Shown here in pieces: positions 26,841 to 36,041 of a DNA stretch of 64,000 nt. Where the stretch lies: positions 200,833 to 264,832 of the forward strand of contig NZ_JBAMDD010000007.1 in NCBI RefSeq assembly GCF_036961565.1. Direction: 5' to 3'. The position numbers and the translations under genes were made by a program. The DNA comes from Chitinimonas sp036961565 (GTDB lineage: Bacteria > Pseudomonadota > Gammaproteobacteria > Burkholderiales > Chitinimonadaceae). Position 1 is the stretch's first letter; each line of letters begins with the position of its first letter. The notes beneath the pieces are model-generated. The model did no database searches and had not been told where the DNA came from. It saw nothing but the letters and a program-made list of their open reading frames with translations.

Positions 26841-26915
26841 TCAGCACGACAGGCACGAGCCGAAGTACCTGTCGAACTTGGGTAGATGATGGTGCCCGGT
26901 GATTACCTGCCCATA

Positions 26916-29900
26916 CTAGCCTTGACGCCTTGGCTGTCGCACCTGCCAATCAGTAAACGTAAATCTGTTTATCTCCGGATAGCCACCGAAAGTCTCAGAC
27001 CCGAACGCGTCCGCAATGCTTTGCGCATTGGAAAAAGCAGAGTGGCAGCTCATCACCTTGATAGCTTCAGTCGCATCACGGCCTCTCCATGCGTCGCTCG
27101 CATAGCGGGCAAACAATTTCCCTGTGATTGGCCGCACCATGTTTGGCTCGCGGGTCAGAATGCCGCCAGGCTTGTATTCCACACTGGCAAACATGGTGTT
27201 ACCGGCGCCATGTGCAGCAATCGTGTCGTAGGTCTGCGAGCCAGGTTGATAATCAAGGGTAAGTGCTGCGTCATAGTTGCCATAACGGGCGAAGAATTGG
27301 TCTGCGGTTGCATTGGCCTCGGGCTGTGGCGCCATGACCAGTAGACGTTTGCTCAGCATAGCGCCTCTTTGATCCCGAGCAGGGGTGATCAAATCCAGTT
27401 CGCTTTCCGTCAAAGGGACCGGAATGATCTTGTTGCTGAGCAAGCCCAGATACGCCCCCGAGGTCAGCAGGCCACCGCCCGCGCCGCCGAAGAAACCGAC
27501 CGTCATGCTGAGCGCAGTCGTCTTGCTGAAGAAAGGTTGTCCGGTCGCCAACGAGGTGACGCCGGCCGAGGTCGCGGCGCCGGCCAATCCGCCTATCCCC
27601 GCCGAGCAGACAGCCCCGATACGAGTAATCGCGCTTTGCGACAAACCTTGGGACAGCGCGTTACGCATTGCAACGCGTCCGGCATAACCACCGACCCCAG
27701 CACCGACAGCGCCGCCAAGCGCGCCGCTGGCCAAATCCATCAAGGCGCGTCCACCACTGAGTTTCTGACCAGAGATAGCAGCACGATATCCGTTGGCCGT
27801 GATGCTACCGGTTGCACCGGCCAGTGCCGTCACACCGGTGCTTGCAAGAAGGCTCTCAGGGCCGAAGACCATGGCCGCTGCCATGCCGCCGAAGAAGCCT
27901 GTGAAGACGGTAGCGACACTGCCGACTATCCCACCGACGACCGCACCAGCGATGTTGGCCGCTTCCGAGTGCCCTGTCGGATCAATCAGGTTGATCGGGT
28001 CACCCGAACAATAGGCGTAGCGGTTATCGTTCAGCACGCTATCCATGGTCATGAAACGCATCAAGCCTGGGTGGTAGTAACGTGCGCGCAGATAAACCAA
28101 TCCGTTGGATGGGTCTGCATACTCCTGATTCCAGGTGAAGCTCTGCTTGGCGCTGATATCCCCCTGACTGGTGACTGCGCCATAGGGGTCATAGCTGAAG
28201 ATGGCACTCTCGCCGTTAGCGTCCTGCAGCAAGGCCGTCGAGCCAGCTGCGGTCATGTAATAACTGGACGCTTGCTGACCTTCATACGCTGCCAGTCGGT
28301 CAGGACCGCTGAACAGGAAGCTGGTCCAGTCTTCGGCGGTACTTTGCGACAAGATCGCGTTGACTGCACCGTTGTAGTAGTACTGCAGTTTGCTGCCGCT
28401 TGCGGTATTACTGTTCGACGCCAAGGCACCGTCAGGGTAGTAATCATAGTCAGCCGGTGCTGGGGCCGAACCCGATATCTGGATCAGCTGATCCAGCGCA
28501 TTGTAGGCGTATTGGCGTCCGCTACCGTCGGACGTCATACGGCCATTCTGGTCGTACACAATACCGGCACCGACAAGCTGGTCGATTGCGTTATAGGTGT
28601 AGTCGCTGACCACGCCATTGGTAGTCTTGCTGAGCGGGTTACCGTTGCCGTCATAGGCAAAGGCGATTTGTACGGCTGGCTTACCGTTGCTATAGGTAGT
28701 CGTGGCGCCGACCAGCTGATTCAACCCGTCATACAGGCAGCTCCTGCTGTAGTTGACTGCGAAATCGTTACAGGTAGCAGACGAGACCGCGGTTTCTATC
28801 AGGCGACTGGCGGTATCTCGCGTGTAGCGCGTGTTCAATACGCTGGCACCGGCAGCATTCGCGATGGCGGTAGCACTGAGCTCACCGAAGCCGTTGTACG
28901 CATACTGCCATGTGAATTGCCCCGATCCAGTCAGTTCAACACCTTGCAGCACACCTGCTGTATGGTTGATGGTCCCATATACGTTGGTGATGGTATCGAT
29001 GCCGTTGGTGCGCTTGGCGATGCGGCCGTAGGTGTCGAACAGATTGGAAGTCACCATGCCGGATGCATCGGTTTGCGAAGTGATCCTCGAAAAGGTATCA
29101 ACGCTATATGATTGCGACCGACCATCAGGGTAGGTGATGGATTTCGCGCTGCCGTCCAGATAATAGTCGTACAGAATGGCAGCGCCACCGAGCGTCACAC
29201 TCTTGATACGGTCGTTCGGGTAATAGCTGCAATCGATGCTGCCACCATTCCAGGCGGTCTGTAGCAGCTTGCCCACCTTGTCATAGCTATAAGAGATGAC
29301 CGTACCGTCGAAACGGGTCCGCGTCAGCATCCGGCCGTCGTCGTCATAGCTGTAGGATTCGACCTGGCCCAATTGATTGGTGACCGAAACAAGCAGGTTG
29401 GCAGCGTTGTAACGGGGTATGCACGCGTCGTTCTGGAAGCTCCGACCATCCGCATAATCGGTCTGCTTGGCGTACCCCAGCGGATTGCCGAACAGGTCGT
29501 AAAACGTATTACGGGTCGTTGTCAGCTGCGGCCCGCTGTATCCGCTGCAAACTTCGGTAATCACCTTTGCTTCGACATCGTAGCTATAACTGTTTTCATA
29601 CAGCGCCTGCGGATTCCCGCCCTGCTTGGGGAGCTGGCTGATGACCGTACGCAGTATCTGGCCTAGCCCGCTATATTCCGATTCATTCAGTTTGGCGTAC
29701 GCGCTGGCGCTGTCATCCGGGTCGGGGTAGGACGTCAAAGTTTGGGTCCGGCCCAATCCATCCAGCTGGGTCACATCGCGCAGGATATCGTTGGTGTAAG
29801 CGGACACCGAAAGCTGCGCGTCATCAAATACAGTGGTGCCCACATTGCCCAGTGGATCGGTAGACTGAACCAGGCGATTCAGGCTGTCATACTGGTAACG

Positions 29901-31970
29901 CGTGACAAGGCCAAGCTCATCGATATCTTGCGACGGATTGCCTAGCGGGCCATAGCACTTCTGGCGCAGACAGCGATTAGGGCTCCCCCCCGCCATGGAT
30001 GGGTCGCCGTTATCCATCAATTTGACCGGCCGGCCTAGTGCATCGAAAAACAGTTCTGTGAGATAGCCATTCGGCGCACTGCTCAAGACACTGTTAGCCT
30101 GATCGGTTGCAAACAGCTTGTAGGTGGTCAACGTCGTCAATCCGAGCGCATCAGTTTGCTTGCTTACGCGACCGAGCAAGTCGAACTCGAAGGTTTGGCT
30201 CTCTCCAAGCGGGGTTGTCATGAGTACCGCCGGACCGGCTGGCTTGGTGACATCATAGGTAGTCTTGGTAACGGCACCGATGGCGTTGGTCAGCGATACC
30301 GTCAGGAGGTAAGCACTGGGGTCATACGCGTAGGCACAGGTCGAACTGGTCGACGCCACGCTGCCCTCGGAATAGCTTGCATCCTGCGACCAAGCCAGCG
30401 CCGTGGATATCAGCCTCCCTTGCGGGTCGTAGCCGTAGCAGGTGGTTTTCCAGGGTGCCCAGCTATCCTGTGCATTGGTCCTGAACAGTACGGCTGCCGA
30501 AGCCAGGCTCTTTTGATCGGCTGACAGCGTGTAGGCTACCTGCCTTTGAAAGCCGGTGACATTGTCGATATAAATTTCGGTGGCAGGCATCTCCCCGCCC
30601 CAGGATGCCACCGTATAAGTGAAGCTCGCAGCAACCTGGCTTTTGTAAGCCTGCGCAGTCCGGTCATAGCAAAGCTCTTCCGATGACAACATCTGCCCAT
30701 AATCGTCATAGCTGCTAGTCGATTTTCGTATCCGCAGGTAGTCGTTCACGGCGGCGGAATAGACGAACTGCTCGGTCGTGACGGGCCTGTTGTAATTGAC
30801 CGAACGTGCGTGTAAATCCGGATTGATCAAATAGCTGTATAGCGCGCGGTACCCGCACTGGACCTCGTGTGAGGCATCTACTAGATAGTGTTCCTCGCGG
30901 ACCGGCGCGTGCAGATAGTTGTAATACACCCTGGATGCCGAAAGCAGGGCACCGCTTGCATCGCACTTGGAAGTCAACACGTCGTAGATATACAAGGTGT
31001 TGTTGCTGTCCATCAGGCTATCGGTCCCTGCCGACATCCGATACCCCGCCGCATAACCGGTAAAGGTATTACCGTCGCTATCGGTACCGAAGGCATACGT
31101 CGTGCAATCGGCGATGCTGGCATCACTATCCAAGTGGGTTAGCATGGAGACCGCCGGAAAAGCCGATTCCGCACCATTGGCGTCCACATAGGCAATACCG
31201 GTGTACGTCATCGTGGTATTCAGACCCGTGGGGTACTGGATAGTCGAGACCACGGTTTGGTTAGCGCAGGTGGTGTAATTCAGCACCGTCGCATTGCCAA
31301 GAGGATCGACGATGTTTTCCACGCCACGCGAGGAAAAGTTAATCGTGTTTTGTCCGCCGTCGGGAGTGGTGATGATGATTGCGTTCGAACCATAACCAAA
31401 ACGCACAACCTGACCAAAACTATCGGTGATGTAATCAAGCTGATTGTTCAATGCCCCGCTGAACTGATCGGTATAGAAATAATTGATGTGGTTGCCGAAC
31501 AAGTCGGCGTGCTCGACCAGCTTGCCAGTGGCATCGTAGTAGTCGCATCCGCCATCGCCATAGCTCAGTTTGTAGGCATATGTGCCCGGCTGGCCCGAGG
31601 GTAGCGGCTGGTCAGGCACCACTGGCGAAAACTTGATCCCATGATCATTCAGGTAACGCAGCCCTGACTGATAACCGGTTTCGTCCGACCAGGTGAGGTC
31701 AATGATGCTGGTTTGGCCTTGAGTGGTAAGGGATGAGCCAGGCACGACGAACGCAATGCCAAAGCTCCACCCTGACGGCAAGCCCATCAGGCCCGTGGTA
31801 CCCGACGCGTAGGACAGATTGATGTTGAGCCCTATGCTGGAGGTGATACCCCGAAGGCTCACGAGCGATTTGGAAAAGGTAAATGACCCGGTGTTAGGAT
31901 TTACCGATTCTGCGGTAGAAAAAGACTGGTTGAACGCTTGGGAATTCTGGTATTGACTGCTGCCGCTCAT
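26916..31970 (-). CDS. Orphan RHS/YD-repeat protein with candidate C-terminal effector
   Basis: The 1684-residue protein starts after AGGAGG. Residues ~1-400 are a beta-rich shell opening; ~400-1250 hold many YD/RHS repeats (e.g. DPLGNVGTTVFDD, YSYDKVGKLLQT). The RHS core-end motif (GLVYLRARYYHPGLMRFMTMD ... DPINLIDPTG) lies at ~1285-1335. A glycine-rich hydrophobic stretch follows (~1338-1510). The unique tip (~1540-1684) has AAHGAGN with His1587 and VMSCHSA with Cys1642, a spacing reminiscent of caspase-like cysteine peptidases. There is no signal peptide, PAAR or VgrG partner nearby and no clear immunity gene. GC is lower than the flanks, suggesting transfer. Confidence 0.85.
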   Translation of the reverse strand: MSGSSQYQNSQAFNQSFSTAESVNPNTGSFTFSKSLVSLRGITSSIGLNINLSYASGTTGLMGLPSGWSFGIAFVVPGSSLTTQGQTSIIDLTWSDETGYQSGLRYLNDHGIKFSPVVPDQPLPSGQPGTYAYKLSYGDGGCDYYDATGKLVEHADLFGNHINYFYTDQFSGALNNQLDYITDSFGQVVRFGYGSNAIIITTPDGGQNTINFSSRGVENIVDPLGNATVLNYTTCANQTVVSTIQYPTGLNTTMTYTGIAYVDANGAESAFPAVSMLTHLDSDASIADCTTYAFGTDSDGNTFTGYAAGYRMSAGTDSLMDSNNTLYIYDVLTSKCDASGALLSASRVYYNYLHAPVREEHYLVDASHEVQCGYRALYSYLINPDLHARSVNYNRPVTTEQFVYSAAVNDYLRIRKSTSSYDDYGQMLSSEELCYDRTAQAYKSQVAASFTYTVASWGGEMPATEIYIDNVTGFQRQVAYTLSADQKSLASAAVLFRTNAQDSWAPWKTTCYGYDPQGRLISTALAWSQDASYSEGSVASTSSTCAYAYDPSAYLLTVSLTNAIGAVTKTTYDVTKPAGPAVLMTTPLGESQTFEFDLLGRVSKQTDALGLTTLTTYKLFATDQANSVLSSAPNGYLTELFFDALGRPVKLMDNGDPSMAGGSPNRCLRQKCYGPLGNPSQDIDELGLVTRYQYDSLNRLVQSTDPLGNVGTTVFDDAQLSVSAYTNDILRDVTQLDGLGRTQTLTSYPDPDDSASAYAKLNESEYSGLGQILRTVISQLPKQGGNPQALYENSYSYDVEAKVITEVCSGYSGPQLTTTRNTFYDLFGNPLGYAKQTDYADGRSFQNDACIPRYNAANLLVSVTNQLGQVESYSYDDDGRMLTRTRFDGTVISYSYDKVGKLLQTAWNGGSIDCSYYPNDRIKSVTLGGAAILYDYYLDGSAKSITYPDGRSQSYSVDTFSRITSQTDASGMVTSNLFDTYGRIAKRTNGIDTITNVYGTINHTAGVLQGVELTGSGQFTWQYAYNGFGELSATAIANAAGASVLNTRYTRDTASRLIETAVSSATCNDFAVNYSRSCLYDGLNQLVGATTTYSNGKPAVQIAFAYDGNGNPLSKTTNGVVSDYTYNAIDQLVGAGIVYDQNGRMTSDGSGRQYAYNALDQLIQISGSAPAPADYDYYPDGALASNSNTASGSKLQYYYNGAVNAILSQSTAEDWTSFLFSGPDRLAAYEGQQASSYYMTAAGSTALLQDANGESAIFSYDPYGAVTSQGDISAKQSFTWNQEYADPSNGLVYLRARYYHPGLMRFMTMDSVLNDNRYAYCSGDPINLIDPTGHSEAANIAGAVVGGIVGSVATVFTGFFGGMAAAMVFGPESLLASTGVTALAGATGSITANGYRAAISGQKLSGGRALMDLASGALGGAVGAGVGGYAGRVAMRNALSQGLSQSAITRIGAVCSAGIGGLAGAATSAGVTSLATGQPFFSKTTALSMTVGFFGGAGGGLLTSGAYLGLLSNKIIPVPLTESELDLITPARDQRGAMLSKRLLVMAPQPEANATADQFFARYGNYDAALTLDYQPGSQTYDTIAAHGAGNTMFASVEYKPGGILTREPNMVRPITGKLFARYASDAWRGRDATEAIKVMSCHSAFSNAQSIADAFGSETFGGYPEINRFTFTDWQVRQPRRQG

Positions 31971-32012
31971 GATAAGCGCCTCCTATCCGCATCTATTTTG
32001 GTGTCGACAGCA

Positions 32013-32048
32013 GCCATACCGTCCCAAGGCAGACAGGGACGGTATGGC
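32013..32048. other. Strong hairpin between secreted-protein gene and RHS gene
   Basis: GCCATACCGTCCC pairs perfectly (13 base pairs) with GGGACGGTATGGC around a ten-base loop. No T tract follows on either strand, so it is not a standard intrinsic terminator. It may stabilise the upstream mRNA or limit read-through. Confidence 0.6.
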
Positions 32049-32117
32049 GTGAGTCATCGATTGTATGAAGCCCAATACTCGTTCAAGCAACAATGAGGCA
32101 AACGACGGCACTCAGCC

Positions 32118-32636
32118 TTAGTTTGCCGTGCCGGGTGAGAAGATGATGTACAAAGGCCCCTTGGTGCCGCTGTCCCATTTTTGCGAAGTGCTGCCACAGA
32201 GTGTTTCGTTGGCACATACTTGGGCCGACTTCGCTGGACTGAGGTCTACGTGATAGTGGCTGAAGTCGTAATTGAAATGCGCATTGGTGGCGCCGCTATA
32301 CTGGGTGTTGGGGATGGTATAGCTGAGTACCCAGTTCGACTTGGAACCAAAGCAGGTTTTACCGTGGTTGTCGCCATTTTTTTCCTGAACGAAGCCGACA
32401 GAGCCGCAGGTTATGCCTTGAGTCGATGCGACGACACTGACGTTGTTACCGATATGGTTCATACAATGGTCAGTCGCACCGCCAGCAATGAAGTTCACGG
32501 TTAAGGGCTGCAACGGTTTAGTGGGAAGATAGACACACGCATTGACATCAGCACCCGCATCGGCAGCCTGCGCCAGCATGGGCAGTAGGCAGATCGCAGC
32601 ACTGGACAATACGTAACGGACAGCTTTTAACTTCAT
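32118..32636 (-). CDS. Small secreted protein of unknown function
   Basis: The 172-residue protein begins with a clear Sec signal peptide (MKLKAVRYVLSSAAICLLPM...AQA) and has GGAG upstream. The mature part (~148 residues) has six Cys, suggesting disulfides, and is beta-rich with His/Asn/Tyr clusters (FNYDFSHYHVDLS). I recognise no family. It lies 147 bases upstream of the RHS gene on the same strand with a stable hairpin between them, so they may share a transcript or be independent. An association with the RHS protein is speculation. Confidence 0.75.
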   Translation of the reverse strand: MKLKAVRYVLSSAAICLLPMLAQAADAGADVNACVYLPTKPLQPLTVNFIAGGATDHCMNHIGNNVSVVASTQGITCGSVGFVQEKNGDNHGKTCFGSKSNWVLSYTIPNTQYSGATNAHFNYDFSHYHVDLSPAKSAQVCANETLCGSTSQKWDSGTKGPLYIIFSPGTAN

Positions 32637-33478
32637 GGTTTTGTCTCCTCATCAGTTTGGTTAAGTGTCGAAAAAATCTGGTTGAAGCTCGCTTGCGGCG
32701 ACTCGCATATCGACACAGGCACACCATCGGCGCCGAATGCGACAACCTTGGGCAATCAATCCGTCAGATTGAAAATTGATCCGGCAACTTTCCTAGCCGG
32801 TAGCGCTCGACCGTGTGCGCCAAGATCTCCACCCTTACGTGCAAGGCGTAACGGAAGAAAATGCAGGCTCCAGCCGGAGTATGTCCGGCGCGATGCGGGG
32901 TAGCCCGAGAGGGTGAGGGATTTGCCAAAAACACATGCTTGCCTCCTTTAGCGCTGCTTTTGTTTGGAACAGCGTAGCAGGTGCATGTTGAATTTGCTGA
33001 GACAAGCGAAGAGCCACCACAGACGTGACACACGGGTTCCCAACGGCACAGCAGCCCCGTCTGCCCCCGTCGATTCAGTTCCACTGGCCGAGCGTCACCT
33101 TGCTGGAACCGCGACTTGGTTTACCAGCCCGCTATGGGAGATGCTGGCAGGCACCTAGCACGGTTGTTATGGGCTAAAGGGGCAATTGCAGATGCTTGCC
33201 TCGCCAGCTGCAATGGTGTTGCTTAGAAAGAAAGGTGTTACTCCCGTGCAACGGGAACGCGTTCGTTTGACCACGTAGCTGAGGCCTGGAGGCCTACTAG
33301 ATACCCGCATCCAGGTATTCTATGGCTTGGAGCGAGGGGTCACTCCGCCGTCCCGCGCGGCCGCAGGTGCCGAACGCATTGAGTAAGTCCATCCTGGCAA
33401 CACCCATATGTTTCGCTTGCACCCACATCAGCGCTGGGTCCAGACAAGTACAGGTAGAGGCGACATAGGCAAATATCC
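32637..33478. other. Gene-poor gap, 842 bases
   Basis: Several overlapping open frames exist on both strands but none has a ribosome site, protein-like composition or recognisable domain. The right half reads like decayed coding sequence but I cannot name its source. It separates the RHS pair from the transporter gene. Confidence 0.5.
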
Positions 33479-34477
33479 TTATACAAGCACGCTATGGGCA
33501 ATGCTCACATAAAGCGGGATGCCAAGCAGGATATTGAACGGGAAGGTTATGCCCAGCGACATGCCAAAATAGAGCGCGGGTCTCGCTTCGGGGATGGCTA
33601 GCCGTAATGCAGCCGGGACGGCTATATAGGACGCGCTGGCTGCGAGGACCATGAGCAAGGCAGCATTCCCAGCTTGTACGCCCATCAACAAGCAGACGAG
33701 CAGGGCGAATCCAGCATGTGCAATTGGCGCCAGTACGGCGTAGGCCAGCAGCCAGGGCGAGCTGCTGCGTAGCAGGGGAAGCTGTCGGGCCGCGTTCAAG
33801 CCCATGTCCAGCAAGAAGAACGCGAGCATCCCCTTGAAAAGGTCGCCAGAGAATGGCTGCATGGCGGCCATGCCAGCTTCACCTGTCAATAGGCCGATCA
33901 GCATGGCGCCAAGCAGCAGCAATTGCGCGCCATCGGTTAATGACTCATGAACCACTTTGCCTATAGACATGCCCCCGCTAGTGGCGGTTGAGAGTACCCC
34001 TGCGCCATTTCCAACAACGACTACTACGGCCTTTTGGCGTAGCTGATTGGCGATCAGGACGGCCAGAATGATTGCCGGCGCTTCCATCAAGGCCATGGCC
34101 GCTGCCATGTGACCGCCAAAGCTGTAACCACGGCTCTCCAGGTATTGTGTTGCAGTGATAAAGGTAACTGCACTCACTGAGCCATAGGTCGCGGCGAGTG
34201 CAGCTGCATCAAAACTGCCAACCATCCGGCGCAACAGCTTATAGCCAAGCATTGGTACAAGTATGGCCAGGCTTACCGCGATGGCGAGCGTAGTCACCAC
34301 CTCGCCAGTCAGCCCTGAGTGCGCCAAGGCAAAGCCTCCCTTAAGCCCGAGCGCCATGAGGAGGTAAAGGGACAGAAAACGGGAAATAGCCGGTGGAATT
34401 TCAAGATTGGACTTGAGCAGCCCGGCTGCGACGCCGAAGACAAAAAACAGAATGGCGGGATCTAGCAGACTTTGCAC
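33479..34477 (-). CDS. SbtA-like sodium-dependent bicarbonate transporter family permease
   Basis: A GTG at 34477 is preferred over the ATG at 34507 because it follows GGAGGATAGGTCAC at ideal spacing; this gives 332 residues starting at QSLLDPAILFF. About ten hydrophobic helices in two halves and family-like segments (FFVFGVAAGLLKSNLEIP, GSVSAVTFITATQYLESRG, LGITFPFNILLGIPLY) place it in the SbtA/DUF897 family. Cyanobacterial SbtA imports bicarbonate with sodium; heterotroph members are less studied. It is divergent from a LysR regulator that probably controls it. Confidence 0.85.
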   Translation of the reverse strand: MQSLLDPAILFFVFGVAAGLLKSNLEIPPAISRFLSLYLLMALGLKGGFALAHSGLTGEVVTTLAIAVSLAILVPMLGYKLLRRMVGSFDAAALAATYGSVSAVTFITATQYLESRGYSFGGHMAAAMALMEAPAIILAVLIANQLRQKAVVVVVGNGAGVLSTATSGGMSIGKVVHESLTDGAQLLLLGAMLIGLLTGEAGMAAMQPFSGDLFKGMLAFFLLDMGLNAARQLPLLRSSSPWLLAYAVLAPIAHAGFALLVCLLMGVQAGNAALLMVLAASASYIAVPAALRLAIPEARPALYFGMSLGITFPFNILLGIPLYVSIAHSVLV

Positions 34478-34571
34478 GTGACCTATCCTCCGAAAAGTAG
34501 GTCGCATGGTAGAGGGGGTGAATTGATAATGTAAAATCGATATTTAATATGGCTATTATCGAGGTTTATCT
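34478..34571. promoter_or_regulatory. Divergent control region of sbtA-like and lysR genes
   Basis: This 94-base AT-rich region contains ATTGATAAT (34522) and ATTATC (34555) as inverted half sites about 24 bases apart, and an inner AAAT-N4-ATTT. LysR regulators usually bind such paired sites between divergent promoters. Confidence 0.45.
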
Positions 34572-35489
34572 ATGAACATCACGTTCCGACAACTGCAACT
34601 TTTCCTCGCCCTAGCTGAGCATGGCAGCATCAGCGCGGCGGCAAGAGCGTGTCATGTCACTCAGCCAACGGTCTCTATGCAACTGCGCGAACTGGCTGAG
34701 AATGTGGGTTTGCCACTCTATGAGGTGATCAGAAAGCGGGTGTTTTTGACCGAGGCGGGGCGGCTCCTGCAGCAGTCTGCGCAAGTTATGCAGAAGGAGT
34801 TGGAGGTGTTTGGTCAGCGAATTGATCAACTCCGAGGACTGCAACGGGGACGGTTACGGGTTGCCGTGGTCAGCACCGCAAAATACTTTGTTCCCAATTT
34901 GCTGGGCGCATTCTGCCATCGGTATCCTGATGTCGATGTCAGCCTCTCCATTCTTAACCGGGATGGTGTCTTGCAGCGACTGCGTTCGAACGAGGACGAT
35001 CTTTACGTCATGTCCAACCCACCGCAGGATATGGATGTCACCACAGAAGCCTTCCTCCCCAACCCGCTCGTCGTGGTGGTGCACATTAATCACCCGCTTG
35101 CTTCGAGCCAGCAGATTCCACTTGATACCTTGATGGGTGAACGGTTCATCCTGCGAGAGCAGGGTTCCGGTACGCGCCGTGCGTGCGATCGGCATTTTGC
35201 TGCGCTGGGCCTGCAGCCGAATATTCGCATGGAGCTGGGAAGTAACGAGGCAATCAAGCACTCTGTTGCGGCCAACCTGGGCGTGTCAGTACTTTCCCGC
35301 CACACGTTGCATAGCGATCCTGCAGTCGATGGCCTCGCCGTGCTGGATGTGGTGGGGTTCCCGGTTGAATCGAATTGGTACATTGTTCAGCCGTGCGGCA
35401 AATTGTTACCACCTATTGCTGCTGAATTTCTGCAACATTTACGTGAACATGTAGGCACGCTACCGCGTATCAATGGAGTGGATACATGA
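34572..35489 (+). CDS. LysR-family regulator, CbbR/CmpR-like
   Basis: The 305-residue protein has the LysR helix-turn-helix at residues 1-60 (FRQLQLFLALAEHGSISAAA) and a periplasmic-binding-type effector domain at ~90-295. The N-terminus resembles regulators of carbon assimilation (CbbR/CmpR/RbcR). It is divergent from the SbtA-like gene by 94 bases, the classical arrangement for a LysR regulator and its target. The effector is unknown. Confidence 0.9.
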   Translation: MNITFRQLQLFLALAEHGSISAAARACHVTQPTVSMQLRELAENVGLPLYEVIRKRVFLTEAGRLLQQSAQVMQKELEVFGQRIDQLRGLQRGRLRVAVVSTAKYFVPNLLGAFCHRYPDVDVSLSILNRDGVLQRLRSNEDDLYVMSNPPQDMDVTTEAFLPNPLVVVVHINHPLASSQQIPLDTLMGERFILREQGSGTRRACDRHFAALGLQPNIRMELGSNEAIKHSVAANLGVSVLSRHTLHSDPAVDGLAVLDVVGFPVESNWYIVQPCGKLLPPIAAEFLQHLREHVGTLPRINGVDT

Positions 35490-35579
35490 ACCATCGTATT
35501 GAATGATCTGGACCGGGTTGTCTATGCATTCTGGTGGTCTAGCCGGATCTGGGGAACTGGGGATCAGGGCCTCAGGCAA

Positions 35580-35608
35580 TAAAAAACCCGGCTTGCGCCG
35601 GGTTTTTG
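35580..35608. terminator. Terminator between lysR and cspA
   Basis: AAAAAACCCGGC pairs with GCCGGGTTTTT around TTGC. It lies between convergent stop codons and can serve both genes, with T tracts on each strand. Confidence 0.88.
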
Positions 35609-35633
35609 CTACCACTCAAACAGGTCTAATGAA

Positions 35634-35837
35634 TTAGACGGGCTTGATGTTGGAAGCTTGCTTGCCCTTGGGGCCAGTGGTCACGTCGAACGAGACCTTT
35701 TGGTTCTCAGCCAGCGACTTGAAGCCGTTGGATTGAATTTGCGAGAAGTGCGCGAACAGGTCGTCGCCGCCTTCGTCAGGGGTGATGAAGCCGAAGCCCT
35801 TGGAGTCATTGAACCACTTAACGGTACCGGTTGCCAT
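35634..35837 (-). CDS. cspA: Cold-shock protein CspA family
   Basis: The 67-residue single cold-shock domain shows RNP1 KGFGFI and RNP2 DLFAHFS and the MATGTVKWFND opening. It binds single-stranded RNA/DNA as an RNA chaperone. About 200 bases of non-coding sequence lie upstream, enough for a long 5' leader as in cspA mRNAs. The leader boundaries cannot be fixed here. Confidence 0.97.
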   Translation of the reverse strand: MATGTVKWFNDSKGFGFITPDEGGDDLFAHFSQIQSNGFKSLAENQKVSFDVTTGPKGKQASNIKPV

Positions 35838-36041
35838 GATGCTTTTCCTTGTTGGAAATAATGTAAAGAGTGCGGACGATCAAACAAAGGAGGGCGAATC
35901 GGAATACCGCGAGGGTATGAGAACTGCCTGGAACCTACGACTTGAACTGCCTGCAGCGTGCGTTGTACGCGAATCAAACCCGCTTGGCAAAGCATTTCGT
36001 CAAATACCTGCCAAAAACGCGCCAAACGGTCGATTCCACCC

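Noticed and set aside
26916..29111. Plus-strand frames opposite the RHS gene
   Set aside because: They are shadows of the RHS frame, whose YD repeats and core motif are clear.
32764..33084. Leftward 106-codon frame in the gap before the SbtA-like gene
   Set aside because: No ribosome site, odd composition and no domain; treated as non-coding.
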